Positions 24,635 to 34,600 of a stretch of 64,000 bases of DNA are shown here, in pieces. The stretch is taken from the NCBI GenBank assembly GCA_008694505.1, contig VZDJ01000063.1:6437117-6501116 (forward strand), read 5' to 3'. How positions within the stretch are numbered: position 1 is the first letter of the stretch; the number at the start of each line of letters is the position of its first letter. The DNA is from Cyanoderma ruficeps. Taxonomy: Eukaryota; Chordata; Aves; Passeriformes; Timaliidae. The notes below the pieces were generated by a model. The model did not search any database. It was not told the DNA's origin and saw only the letters and a program-made list of their open reading frames with translations. The position numbers and the translations under genes are program-made.

Positions 24635-26689
24635 CTGCAGGTGAGGAGAACACCTGGGAGATGACCTGGCCCTGTGGACACCACACCTGGCAGAGGCCAC
24701 CCATACTCACAGTCCCACCGGACCAATTTGGGTCTGAAGCCATAATATACAAATTTACCTACATCTTCTTCAATCTTCTTCCCTTTCTGTCCTTACCCTG
24801 GCACCAGGAGAGACAATTGCTCTTGCCTTGGTCACAGCCACTGGAATCAGAACTACTGCAAAGATAAGAATATTTTGAGGAAATGCAAATGAAGATAATT
24901 CCCCAGTTGATAAAAAAGCCAACGTCATCTTATTGGTGGAGAGCAGTTCACAACGGCCAAGGGATCACATCTCAATTCTTCTCTCCTACACAAACTATTC
25001 TAGCCATTACAAAGTATGAAAAACATCATTCATTTTTGGAAATGTGGACATTGGGCTCCTGCAAAACACATTAAGTTTTTGAATAATCATACTATAATAT
25101 TTGACACGTTTATTTTGAAATGGGGGAAGTTGACTGGAATCATCCCCATAATGTGGTCTGACACTTCATGCAAAACAATGCACTCAGACAGCAAAATGGC
25201 ATTTCCTTTTCAGAAGTTCACAAAAGAACCAGAAGCCCGTGGGGGAAAATGGCCAAAGTAGCACTAGTCTCATTTTTTGCTGAATTTTCTCCACTCCCTC
25301 TAGGATCTTCTCCCCAGCCAGTAAGTCACCACTGCAATCATCCCCCTTAAATTCAACATTATGATCACCATTCCTATCACTTTGCATTACAGAAAACAGA
25401 TTGTTAAGGGTTGTGATCCTGATATTTCACAATCCACCTGCAGCAAGTGACACAAAACCAACTGCAACATCCAGCTACAAACTGGACACAAACCCCAAAA
25501 ACTAAACCAGTTCCCTGATAATAATTCTGCTGACTTGCCTCACATGTATTTGTCGAGTTTTTGAAGAAACAAAGAGCATTTAAAAAAAACAAACCCTCAA
25601 GCTGAAAGACTGACCGATAATTTGCTTCTAGCAATGAACTAATTTCTTCTGTACACTATAAACGGCATTAATAGCACAGTAACACTTTCAGTTCTATTTC
25701 CCTAAGTAACAGGCTTTGCATTTTGAAAGACCGACCCCATTTCCCCCCACTTTATCATCTCTATCACCATATGCTCTCAAAATACTAAAAATTTTGATTC
25801 TTGCAGTTGGCTCCAAGGTGTCCAAACGCTACAGACCCATCAGCTCCACATGCACACACCCTGGGGTAAGGCTCAGAGAAGTTTCATGAAAACAAACCAG
25901 TCCAAGCACAAGAACTATTTACTGCTCATGAAGAATATGTAGTATTTTACTTACCAGTCAAAGTAAGTTGCTCACTCAAGGCTAACCTGATTTTAGAATG
26001 AGAAGACATCTGTGCAGCGGGAAAGAAACCGCACAGTTCTCAATGAGCACATGCAGGATATTTGTCCCTATTCTGCATAAGCTCCAACCTTAAACACTTG
26101 CAATAGATTTTAAGAGTCTTGGAAACCAACCCATTCGGTTCATTTCAAAGAAAAGTGAAATTAAATGGCATATTATATGCTTCTAGCTTGTTGCCTTTCC
26201 ACCTATTCCTCTCGATTGCACTCTTCCCAGTGCCAGGACCAATCAACACAACAAATTGGGCGCCCACGGAGGCCGTCCAAGCCTCTGTCCAAAGTGCTGT
26301 TTTCTGCACAATCTCATGTGGAAAGGACAGAGAAGGAACAAAAATTGACTCGTTCCCATCACCTTCGAACAATCCAGCAGCCATTGGTCAGGTCTGGAGC
26401 AGCCGTTTGCCACAGAAGACAGATTCCCAACGGAGAACAAGATGGGACACACGGTTTGCAGAAAGAAAGCAGCACTGTAGGTGGATACACATGTGCGAAT
26501 TTCAAAGGTTCATTCACCTTCTTCCCAAGCTGCGACTGCTCACTCTGAGTCCAGAAGGGTTATGGATCCTTCCCTACAAATCTCACTCCGGCATCCACCG
26601 CTCACCTCCTTCTACAACTGGGCGAGAAGCTCACCGAGACAATTTGGATAAACCATCTCCGTGAGCACACGCAGCACCTGTTGGGCGCT
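24635..26689. other. Non-coding stretch leading into the CpG-island shore
   Basis: Unique sequence. From about 26.23 kb CpG density rises. CCAAT-box motifs appear at about 26248 (ggaccaatca) and, inverted, at about 26383 (ccattggtca). Minus-strand donor-like GAG|GTGAGC (exon end 26606) could serve an alternative first exon. A 181-codon plus-strand frame (26119-26664) has no recognisable domain and is not called. Confidence 0.4.
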
Positions 26690-26935
26690 GCTCCGTGTCA
26701 CACCGTCCCTGGACAAGGCTGTCCCCGGCCACGAACCCTGCGTGCCCGCAGCAGCCCCACAAAGGGCAGCAGGACAATGGAGCCGGCACAAAGCCGCGTC
26801 CCCACGCCGAACCCCACGCGGGGCTGGCACGGCTGGGCTGAAATGCCCATCCTCCCGCCTTGCCAGGGATTGTTCCCTGGCCACGGGCGAATTCATCCAC
26901 CTGGGAGACTCCCGGAGACACGGGCGGAGCTCTAA

Positions 26936-26962
26936 GGGCGGGAAAGGGGAGGGAGAGGGGGG
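26936..26962 (+). promoter_or_regulatory. G-quadruplex motif with Sp1-type GC box
   Basis: Four or more G-tracts separated by 1-3 bases (gggcgggaaaggggaggg, then gagggggg) meet the usual G4 pattern. The first seven bases are a consensus GC box. It lies about 110 bp upstream of the ATG at 27046. Confidence 0.7.
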
Positions 26963-27045
26963 AGCCCCGGGACGAACAAAACCCCGCCACGACAAAGCCG
27001 CGAGTGCTTTTATTCGGGTTTTTTTTTCCTTTTTCTCTCCCGCCC

Positions 27046-27280
27046 ATGGCGGCAGCGGCCGTGGCGCGCGCGCCCCATCATCCACCCCAGCGCCGCCCTT
27101 ACGACATGCAGGGCGCTGTCGCGACACTATCGCGACCGCCGGTGCTATGCCGACCTGTCCCCTCAGCCCTTCCCTCTGCTGGCCGCGCTCACCTCGCTCC
27201 GACGCCGCGGGGCCGCGCCCCGACCGCCGCTCAGCAGCCCCGTCCCGCCGCCCGCAGCGCCATGGCCGCGGCCGCCGCAG
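27046..27280 (+). CDS. Candidate first coding exon of plus-strand gene
   Basis: Two in-frame ATGs share one open frame that ends at a consensus donor, GCCGCAG|GTGAGG (GT at 27281). The ATG at 27262 gives only MAAAAA plus one base (phase 1), a common kind of short alanine N-terminus. The ATG at 27046 (cgcccATGGCGG) would add 72 codons, Arg/Pro/Ala-rich with almost no acidic residues, which could resemble a mitochondrial presequence. The upstream ATG overlaps the YY1-like motif, so the downstream ATG with a long 5'UTR is equally likely. Without splicing the frame runs on to a stop at 27492. The gene cannot be named, and the next exon is not securely located in this window, implying a first intron that may exceed 36 kb. 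Confidence 0.5.
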
Positions 27281-27345
27281 GTGAGGAGGAGCCGCCGGGA
27301 AGGGACTGGCGAGGGCCTGCCGAGGGGGTTCCGCGTCCGGCACAC
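27193..27345 (-). other. Candidate first exon of divergent minus-strand transcript
   Basis: The minus strand reads GGCGTCGGAGCGAG|GTGAGCGCG, a strong donor with the exon end at 27193, inside the CpG island. The exon's 5' end cannot be fixed; 27345 is only the farthest ATG of the phase-0 frame. It could be untranslated, fitting the start codon proposed at 1494, or coding in the GC-rich frames that happen to be open. It overlaps the plus-strand exon candidate antisense, so the two first exons may overlap or only one may be used. Confidence 0.4.
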
Positions 27346-27629
27346 GCCCCCCGCTCGGGCTCAGGGACGGGCGGCGGGGCCCATGCGCGCTGCTGCCGCC
27401 GCCGGCTCCGCCCCGACGCCGGGAAGGGCGGGCGTGAGGCGGCGGCCAAGGGTGGGAGGGAGAAAGAGATGGAGAGAGGGATAGGTGGGTGAAGGGAGAG
27501 ATGATGGGGCTAGAGGATGGCGCGGTTTCGGGGTGGCCGTAAGGGGGATACGGAGGAGAGAGCTCAGGGTGGCGGCTTGGGCTGGCAGGGCAGCGTGTTC
27601 CTTTCTACAGCTCGCTGGGAGGAGGCTGT

Positions 27630-27930
27630 AGCCTGCTGAGGGTCGGGCTCTGCCCCCAGGGAACAACGACAGGATGAGAGGACACAGACTTAACCTGCAC
27701 CGGAGAAGGTTTACGTTCGGCATCACCAGGAATTTCTTCACAGAAAGGATGATTAGATGTTGGAAGGGGCTGCCCAGGGGGGTGGCGGAGTCCCTGTTCC
27801 TGGAGCTGTCCAAGGAATGACTGGGAGTGGTGCTCAGCTGGGCTGGGTAACAAGGTGGGGATCTGTCGCAGGGTGGACTCCATGGTCTCGGAGCTCTTTT
27901 CCAGCTGAAATGACTCTGAGATTCTGGGAC
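27630..27930 (+). mobile_element. CR1 LINE, 3' fragment (sense)
   Basis: CR1 wording is clear: 'caccggagaaggtttacg', 'aatttcttcacagaaaggat', 'ggaaggggctgcccagggg', 'gtggactccatggtctcgg', 'gctcttttccagctgaaatg', ending in 'gagattctggga'. About 300 bp of the 3' end survives with no open reading frame. It sits only about 350 bp past the proposed first donor, at the start of the plus-strand intron. Confidence 0.85.
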
Positions 27931-28089
27931 CAAAGCCACCGCAGCTGGGCGGCAGGTGATGAGGAAGGTGTGGGTCTGGGCACGGGGAAATGTTTCTCCT
28001 CAGTGTGGGAAAGCACTGTCAGGTGTGCCTGGTTTGGGGCCAGGAGGAGGGGGGGAGGGTGTGAGGGCTGAGCTGAAGGTACTGGGGTT

Positions 28090-28430
28090 ATTTCACAGAA
28101 TCCCACGATGGCTGAGGCTGGAGGAGATCACAGAGGGTCACCAGGTCCCAGCTCCCCTCTCCAGCAGGGCCGTCTCAGAGTACAGGCTACAGGATTGTGT
28201 CCAGTGGGTTCTGGAATATCTCCAGTGAAGGACAGTCCACACCCTCTCTGGACAATCTGTTCAGTGCTTGATCACTGCACAGGGAAGTTCTTCCTCATGT
28301 TCAGCTGGAACTGCCTGTGCATCATTTCCTGCCTGTTCCTCTTGTCCTGTTGCTGGGTACCACAGAGCAGAGCCTGGCCCATCTTCTTAGCACCCCCTTT
28401 TTATATATTTGTACACATTGATGAGGTACA
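28090..28430 (-). mobile_element. CR1 LINE, 3' fragment (antisense)
   Basis: It starts 'tcacagaatcccacgatggc' (reverse of a CR1 tail) and continues with 'tctccagtgaaggacagtcc', 'ccctctctggacaatctgtt', 'ttcttcctcatgttcagctg', 'ctcttgtcctgttgctgggt' and 'tatttgtacacattgatgag'. These are the standard reverse-complement CR1 wording in order. About 340 bp, non-coding. Confidence 0.88.
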
Positions 28431-28545
28431 TTTGGGGTTAAGGGATGTGTAAGGTGCTGGGGCTGGTCTAGAGGCAGCGGAAGGACTGGAGCTGGCAGAG
28501 CCTGCATGGCTTTGTGTGTGCTGCAGTGAGGCCAGGGCTGCTCCT

Positions 28546-28668
28546 GTCACAGGGTGGTGGGGTTGGAAGGGACCTCTGGAGATCATCTGGGCCAACCTCC
28601 CCCCCAGCAAGACAAGGTCACCTAGAGCAAGTGACACAGGAACATGTCCTGGATGGGTTTTGAGTGTC
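28546..28668 (-). mobile_element. CR1 LINE, 3' fragment (antisense)
   Basis: Wording 'tggggttggaagggacctct', 'ggagatcatctgggccaac', 'cacctagagcaagtgacaca' and 'gtcctggatgggttttgag' is a second antisense CR1 piece, about 115 bp from the previous one. It may be an independent insertion, because it restarts at the CR1 3' end. Confidence 0.85.
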
Positions 28669-31600
28669 TGAGTATGCAAAAACTCACCAAAGATGTCCTG
28701 AAGTTTGTGTGTTTTTCACTCGGGGGTGGGGGGGTCCCAGCCACAAGGGGTGTACCAGGTACCTGCCTGCACCACAACCCTCCCGCTTCGCTGTGGTAGT
28801 GCAAGACCAAGAAAGGTGTTTTATTGCAGTCACAGACATGTTTATCTGTGGGCAGGCCACTTGCACACCCTGTTCACAATGCAAAACTTTCTCCTCTACT
28901 TGAGCTTCAAATTTATTAAACCTGTATGGGACAGTGTTGCTTTATCAGGAAAACTTAATTCACACTTTTAAATGAGGTTCAAGTGTTAACCACAAACTTC
29001 TTCATCCAGGTAAGTGCCTCTGTGAATGCAAAGACATACTGTGCTGTAGCAGAGGATATTTTGGATAGAGCCATTTACCCGCATGTTGTGTTTCGATGGG
29101 TGACCCTAAACCACTTCATAATTTGCTTTATGTGCTTTGCTGTTTCATTAGCATGGCCAGGAACACACGACTCGATCTTGCCGTCAACAGGACAGCAAGA
29201 CACCCCTCCCTGATAATTATGGCATTTTGTGACCATAGAGCTTACAAGTCTGATTGCTGGCGTTGTTTACTCTTCCAACAGTGGCACTGCAAGGCAGTTA
29301 TCCTGGGAGCACTCCTTGCCTTTGGCCAGGGCCCAGGAACATGGAGTGAGGGTGTGGATCGTGCACCTGGCATTCACAGAGTGCTGTGTGTGGGCTTAGC
29401 CGCATTTGTATTGCAAAAACAAATATGAAATGGCCCACTTGATACATTTTCAGAAATGTTCTAAATGAAAGGCATAGTTGAAACTGTTCCTCAAGCTGGA
29501 TTTGATGCATTCTGGTTTTCATTCCATCTGGGAAACACTGTAAAGGAAGTATATAATCTACATTAGGGCTGTGGTGATAACAACTACCCAGAGTGTTTGG
29601 ATGAATGATACCGTTGTTTGCTAATGTATTGGGTGACTAAGAAAAGGCAAGCCTAGGCATGCAGAAATTCCAAGTCGTGAGTTTTAATTTAAAAGATTTG
29701 AAGAATTTCTAGTTGTTGTGATGAAAATTTTCAGAGCCTACTGTGAATAACTGATGGTAACCATAAATGTGCAGAGTCTGGAACAATAGCTCTGAAACAT
29801 CAGCATATGCTGTGCCAGATGCCAACAAACAAAACTGGAGTTAAGAACATTGGTGAGCCTGAGGCTCCATGGGTAAGTAGACAGCATATCATAAAGACGT
29901 TGCACAGTAGTCCCTAAAACAGCAAAAAGTATAATTATGTGGGCTAATAAAAAAGGTGGCAGAAAACATACAAATTGCAGTGATGACAGGGCAAAATGAT
30001 GTGATGTATTGTGCTGTCTACAACTCCGGTCCTGTCAAACCTGACAAGTGAACTAGGATGAGGCAGGACAGTCCCTGCATGGCTCACAGCTGATAAACCT
30101 CAGGGTGCCAGAAGCGATTTGTTGGCTCACTATTTAGGAGAGAGGAAGATTCAGTAATGTGCAAGGAGGTGATCCCTATCTGTTCATCCCTGATCTGGGA
30201 GACTTTGAAATTCCCAGAGGTGAGATACTGGAAACATCCCCAAGCAGCTGAGCCTTTCTCACTGTAATAGATGCCATCATCTCACTTTTGTGGTTTTGCC
30301 TTTTCCTGATTTTGACTGGCTGTTGCTGTGTGATTTTTGCAAGGCCCGTTTGTTGCTCTTCCCTAGCAGAGCATTTTTCATTATGCCTTTCTAACTAAAA
30401 ACAAATGGTGGGCTACATGTGGGAATGTGGCTTGGGAAAACTCGAGATCAAAGAAAGGTCTTGACTCAGTGCTGAGGATCTTGCATGAATTTCCCTTTAA
30501 CTGCCTCCCATCAAGCTGTGCCTTGTGACTTGAATCTCACTGCCTTCACTTTTGTGTCTGAACATTTTGCTTTAAAAGATAAATAAATAAGCAGAGAATG
30601 TTTAGCCCTTCCCCTTCTCACACTTTGTGTTTCTTGTCAGTTCTTGGTCTTGCTAATTTTCTGGAAAACTTTAATGGCTCTTGGGGATGGCAGGAAATGT
30701 TTCACAGAGCCCTGATATCTAGGTATGCCAAACAGGAAAGGACTGATCCAAACTGCTTCAGCCCTTGCCAATTATAGGTTGCTGCTGTGTGTCCACAGGG
30801 TCTGTCTTCCCTTTCCATGGATCTGAAGGTCATTTGACCCTCATCACCTCATCAGCAAGTTAGCCAGGGCATCCAGGAAAAAAACTTTCCCAGAGGATGA
30901 GAGGAAGGGATATGACCAGGTGGCAGTTACTCCAGGTCTGATTTCTTGGTTTCAGATTTCAAAAACTGGTGGATCTCTATTTGTTGGCAAGGGTACCAAT
31001 TTTTTTTATCATGAGTGAGGATTTTTGATCCACGTGGTTTTCTTTTTCTGATTTTTTTTTCCCACTGAGTAAGAAGATGAGGGAAACTGAAAGGGATTTT
31101 GCCTAGCTTGGAATTGTTGGGGTGTTGGGGTGGCTTTTTTTGCCTGGGTATGTCAACGGCAAGATGCTTCTGCTGAGAGAAGCCCTTGAGAGCAGCTCTG
31201 TGCTAGCTGGTACAGAATTTGGTTCTGATTTACATCAGCTGGCCTGGCTATGCTTTGAGATATTGATGTGAGATAACTGTATCTTTCCTTCCTTAACTTC
31301 ATGTTCTTCTTTTAAATATTTTTCTTGGAGTGAAATGATAAGTATTTAAGAAATCAGTTGCATTTGGAGACTTCTTCTGAGCTTTGTATGTTTGTTCTGA
31401 GAAGATGCTGATGCCAAAGAGTACTAGACTCTGTTTACAAAATAAACTGGGACCACAACAAAGACATGTGAAAGGATAAAGGGTGGGGAAGGGAAGAGTA
31501 AAAGATGATTTATTTCTGTTCCTGAAAGCTGCTTTGCACTTCTGTAGCACCTTTCCTCTCAGTGTTTCAGAGCGTAGCACAAGCATTAGTCATGGCTCAT

Positions 31601-34600
31601 GCCAGATTTGTGAGATGAGTGAGGCAATTCCTGTCACCCTTCAGAGGATAAGTCTCGGGGATATGAATAACCCAGGGAGAAAGGCAAGTCCTTTCTGGAG
31701 TGGGGCTGTGGCAGCTTGTGCTAGGGGTGGTGAATTTGGGCTGAGGCTCTGAGATAATCACTGCAGAGAAATGAGAGGCTTATCAAAATCCTTACAGTGG
31801 TTTTGCCATCAAGAAAAAATCATGAGCATAAAAACATGACTCCTTTCATTAACTTCAGTTTTGAGCTAATCTTCATTCCTTCTGGAAAAGCAAGTAATTC
31901 AGTTAGGACTGGGATATCAAGTGTGAAATCTTGTCTCTCTTGAAGCCACCAGGCACATTGCTGTTGACAATTGAAGCCAGACTCTTTCCCAAAAGCAGAT
32001 ATTAATGATAAGAGCAAGAGATTTCATCCAAGTAAGTTCAGTAGCAAATTTGGCATACTTAAGAGGACTCTGCGGGAGGAGAGATAAAGGCTCTAGTCAT
32101 TACTAATTTTCCAACTCATGTTTTCAGAGAATAAATATGTCTTTTCCTGGCAATGGCTGTATTGACTCTGTCTGGCTCATTGCTCAGCTGGTCACTCTTG
32201 TGACAGGTTGTGCTCCATTCCCAAGTGGTTTGTTTTCAGCCATCTCAACTCATAGTCATCAGATACAGTTGATTCTTTTTCTCTGCAGTATTTTATGGCT
32301 AGAATATTTGTTTTTAAATATGAGCATCCCCCTGACTCATGCAGGACAAACCCAACAGCATATCTGTACTATTAAAGCTGCTCATCCTTGGAAGAGGAAA
32401 GGGTGTGGTGTTTACAAAATGAGAGCTATCAGTCAGTGGGTGGTTTTTGTACCTCCTACACCCAGGGACTGAGCCATGAATATTTGTCACTGGTAATGCC
32501 ACAGCTTGTTGCTGTTGCATTGCGTTTTTTAAAAGTAGTGATAAACAGGAAGATAGCTAAACAATGGGCATGTCAGGTGTGATGCTGATGTGTGCCTTGT
32601 GCATGGTTAGAAATAGAGTTCAGTAACTCAGAGATGGTGTTCAGGATTAAAAACTCCTGGTGGGGAAGACTCCCCAAGGTAAAACAGCTGCCAAATTCGA
32701 CAGCATCATTGGTACAGACCCTTTAGCTGGGCACATTTCTGTACACGCACAGAGCTCTATGAATTCAAGTGGCTTCTGGACTCAAAAAGATAAATGTTCA
32801 GAATAACTGAGATCAGAATTTTAGTGAACCATTCATTTAGACTATTTTGCAAAAAAATTACCCTCCTCTGAATTGGTTTGGCTGAAATAGTTACTGAGTG
32901 CTCAAAATGCTTGCAAACAACAGTCTAAATTTGCAATATTCTGTAGCCTTTACTATTTTGTCATCCCTGTGGAGAACATTGTGTTTGGTCATATGAGGCA
33001 ATGAGAAAAATTAGAAATGTAACTGGATGGATAAATTGATTATTAAAGCCTTGAACTTCAGTGTTTACAAAATACTCTTAGCGTACACTCAGTCTCTGGG
33101 AGTGGACATATGTAAAGTTCAGCTTTGTATAAATACAAGCAGAGCAGAATATTACTTTCTCTTTCAGCCTGTCTCTTTGATGGTCAAATCTACCGAGTGC
33201 CCAGGCTACCGAATGGAATTTTTCCAGTTATTGGGCTTCTCCTTGCGTGCAAATATGATGCTGTGCTTGGGACAGAGTAAAACTGTTCTTTTGACTGCTT
33301 GCTTTTTAATCCTTCCTTCATAATCTCACAAATGCTCCTGGAGCTACTCTGCCATGCAGCATCTGTGAAATCAAGTGACTCGCTGGGTCAGTCAGGCTGT
33401 TTCTCCCGGAGCAAACTTCTGGCGAGCACATTCCAGCTGGTGACCTTGGTGCACAGGGAAGCGAGAATGTGTTACAACTTGTTCACACAGTCTCTCTCTT
33501 TGAGCCATTTGTGCCGAATTTGCTTGGAGCTTGCAGGCTTGCAGTTCTGTTGGTATAACCTGGGACAGACTCCCCCCGCTGTGGGATGGGTTTGCACCAG
33601 TTTTCCAGGCAGTTGCCGGCACTGGCGTGGGTGGAGAACTGGCACAGCTTGCTCTGGTAATGAGAAATTGAGAGGAGTTAGGAAAGCAGGGCCCTGCAAG
33701 GCTTAGCATTTGTGCACCTCTGTGACTTGCTAAACAAGTGCTCAAAATCTCTGTTTAGTAACTTGACACTTGGGTATTTTCTCTGTGAAGAGCTGACCCA
33801 GGGTTTGGGAAGTAGGTGTGGATTAGGACACACTGGTGCTACACCTTGGGAGGAAAGCACTGAGAAAGAAAACGAATGTAAAGCATGGTGTGATAAATAA
33901 GGATACTGGGCGGAAGGAAACCCAGCAAGGCCCTGGAATGCATCTTGAAAAGGATATCCAAGGCACCGTGGGATGGAGATCAGACGTGCAGGGTAGACCA
34001 GCCCCTGCCTTGTTTTCACAGAGACTGATTCAGTGCTGCTGCTCCCCACCATATTTCATGCGAGTTCTGTTGTGTAATAATTTGTATATTTGACTGTGTG
34101 TGGCCAGAGCTGCCTATTCCTATTCCTGTCTCTCCTGGAATTGCCTGCAGTGAGTGAACGTGGCAGATTGGAGCAGGCCTGAGGTTTAGCTACACAAGCT
34201 GGACAAGTATCCTGTGAGAAGTGCACTGAATCTTGCACTGAATCTTGCATTTTTAACCTTAGATTTTCTTAATCTCTAATAGAGAGTGGCTTAACTCCTG
34301 ATGCAGGAGCTGTAGCACCCAGTTGTTGAGATGATGATAATTGTGGCATTTCCTTATAACCGAATGTTAGACATGGCTTGGCCTCGAGTTGGACTGCTGT
34401 AACCCTGAGCAAGTGGAATGAAGTCTAGAGGCTCTTTAGTTTGGAAAAATTACAAGAATTTTCAGGATGACTTTAGATGGGGGCCTGAAAACATTATGGG
34501 AAGGAATCTGGAAGTGAACTGCTGAGATGGGGAGAGCTTAAAACAAAGTGACGGCTGTCAGGGTTGAAACTGGGATGAGATCTGAACTCTGCCTTCCCAG

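Larger units (their letters stand above)
26690..27470. promoter_or_regulatory. CpG island, probable divergent promoter
   Basis: The sequence becomes strongly GC-rich with dense CpG, in contrast to the AT-rich flanks. It holds a GC box (gggcggg, 26936), a G-quadruplex motif, a pyrimidine-rich initiator-like run at about 27020-27040, a YY1-like cATGGCGGC (27046) and GCGCGC runs (27065-27072). There is no obvious TATA box. Splice donors point both ways out of the island: plus strand GCAG|GTGAGG at 27281 and minus strand GAG|GTGAGC ending at 27193. Strand composition flips across it (see findings). Together these indicate an unmethylated, probably constitutive promoter firing in both directions. 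Confidence 0.85.

Noticed and set aside
24343..24867. 174-codon plus-strand open frame
   Set aside because: No family recognised. The better signal at this locus is the 99-nt minus-strand exon candidate.
26119..26664. 181-codon plus-strand open frame
   Set aside because: It lies in the CpG-island shore with rising GC. No domain or splice structure, and two other frames are also open here.
26612..27343. 243-codon minus-strand open frame through the CpG island
   Set aside because: Long frames in several phases on both strands are expected in GC-rich, stop-poor DNA. The translation is Arg/Pro/Ala-rich with no domain.
26661..27492. 207- and 210-codon plus-strand frames through the CpG island
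   Set aside because: Same GC-driven effect. Only the part ending at the consensus donor at 27280 is kept as an exon candidate.
28941..29010. Perfect CAG|GTAAGT donor after an acceptor-like TTTATCAG
   Set aside because: All three frames in the enclosed segment contain stop codons.
33299..33745. Frames of 117-135 codons open on both strands
   Set aside because: No recognisable domain. Simultaneous openness on both strands is typical of a locally stop-poor stretch.
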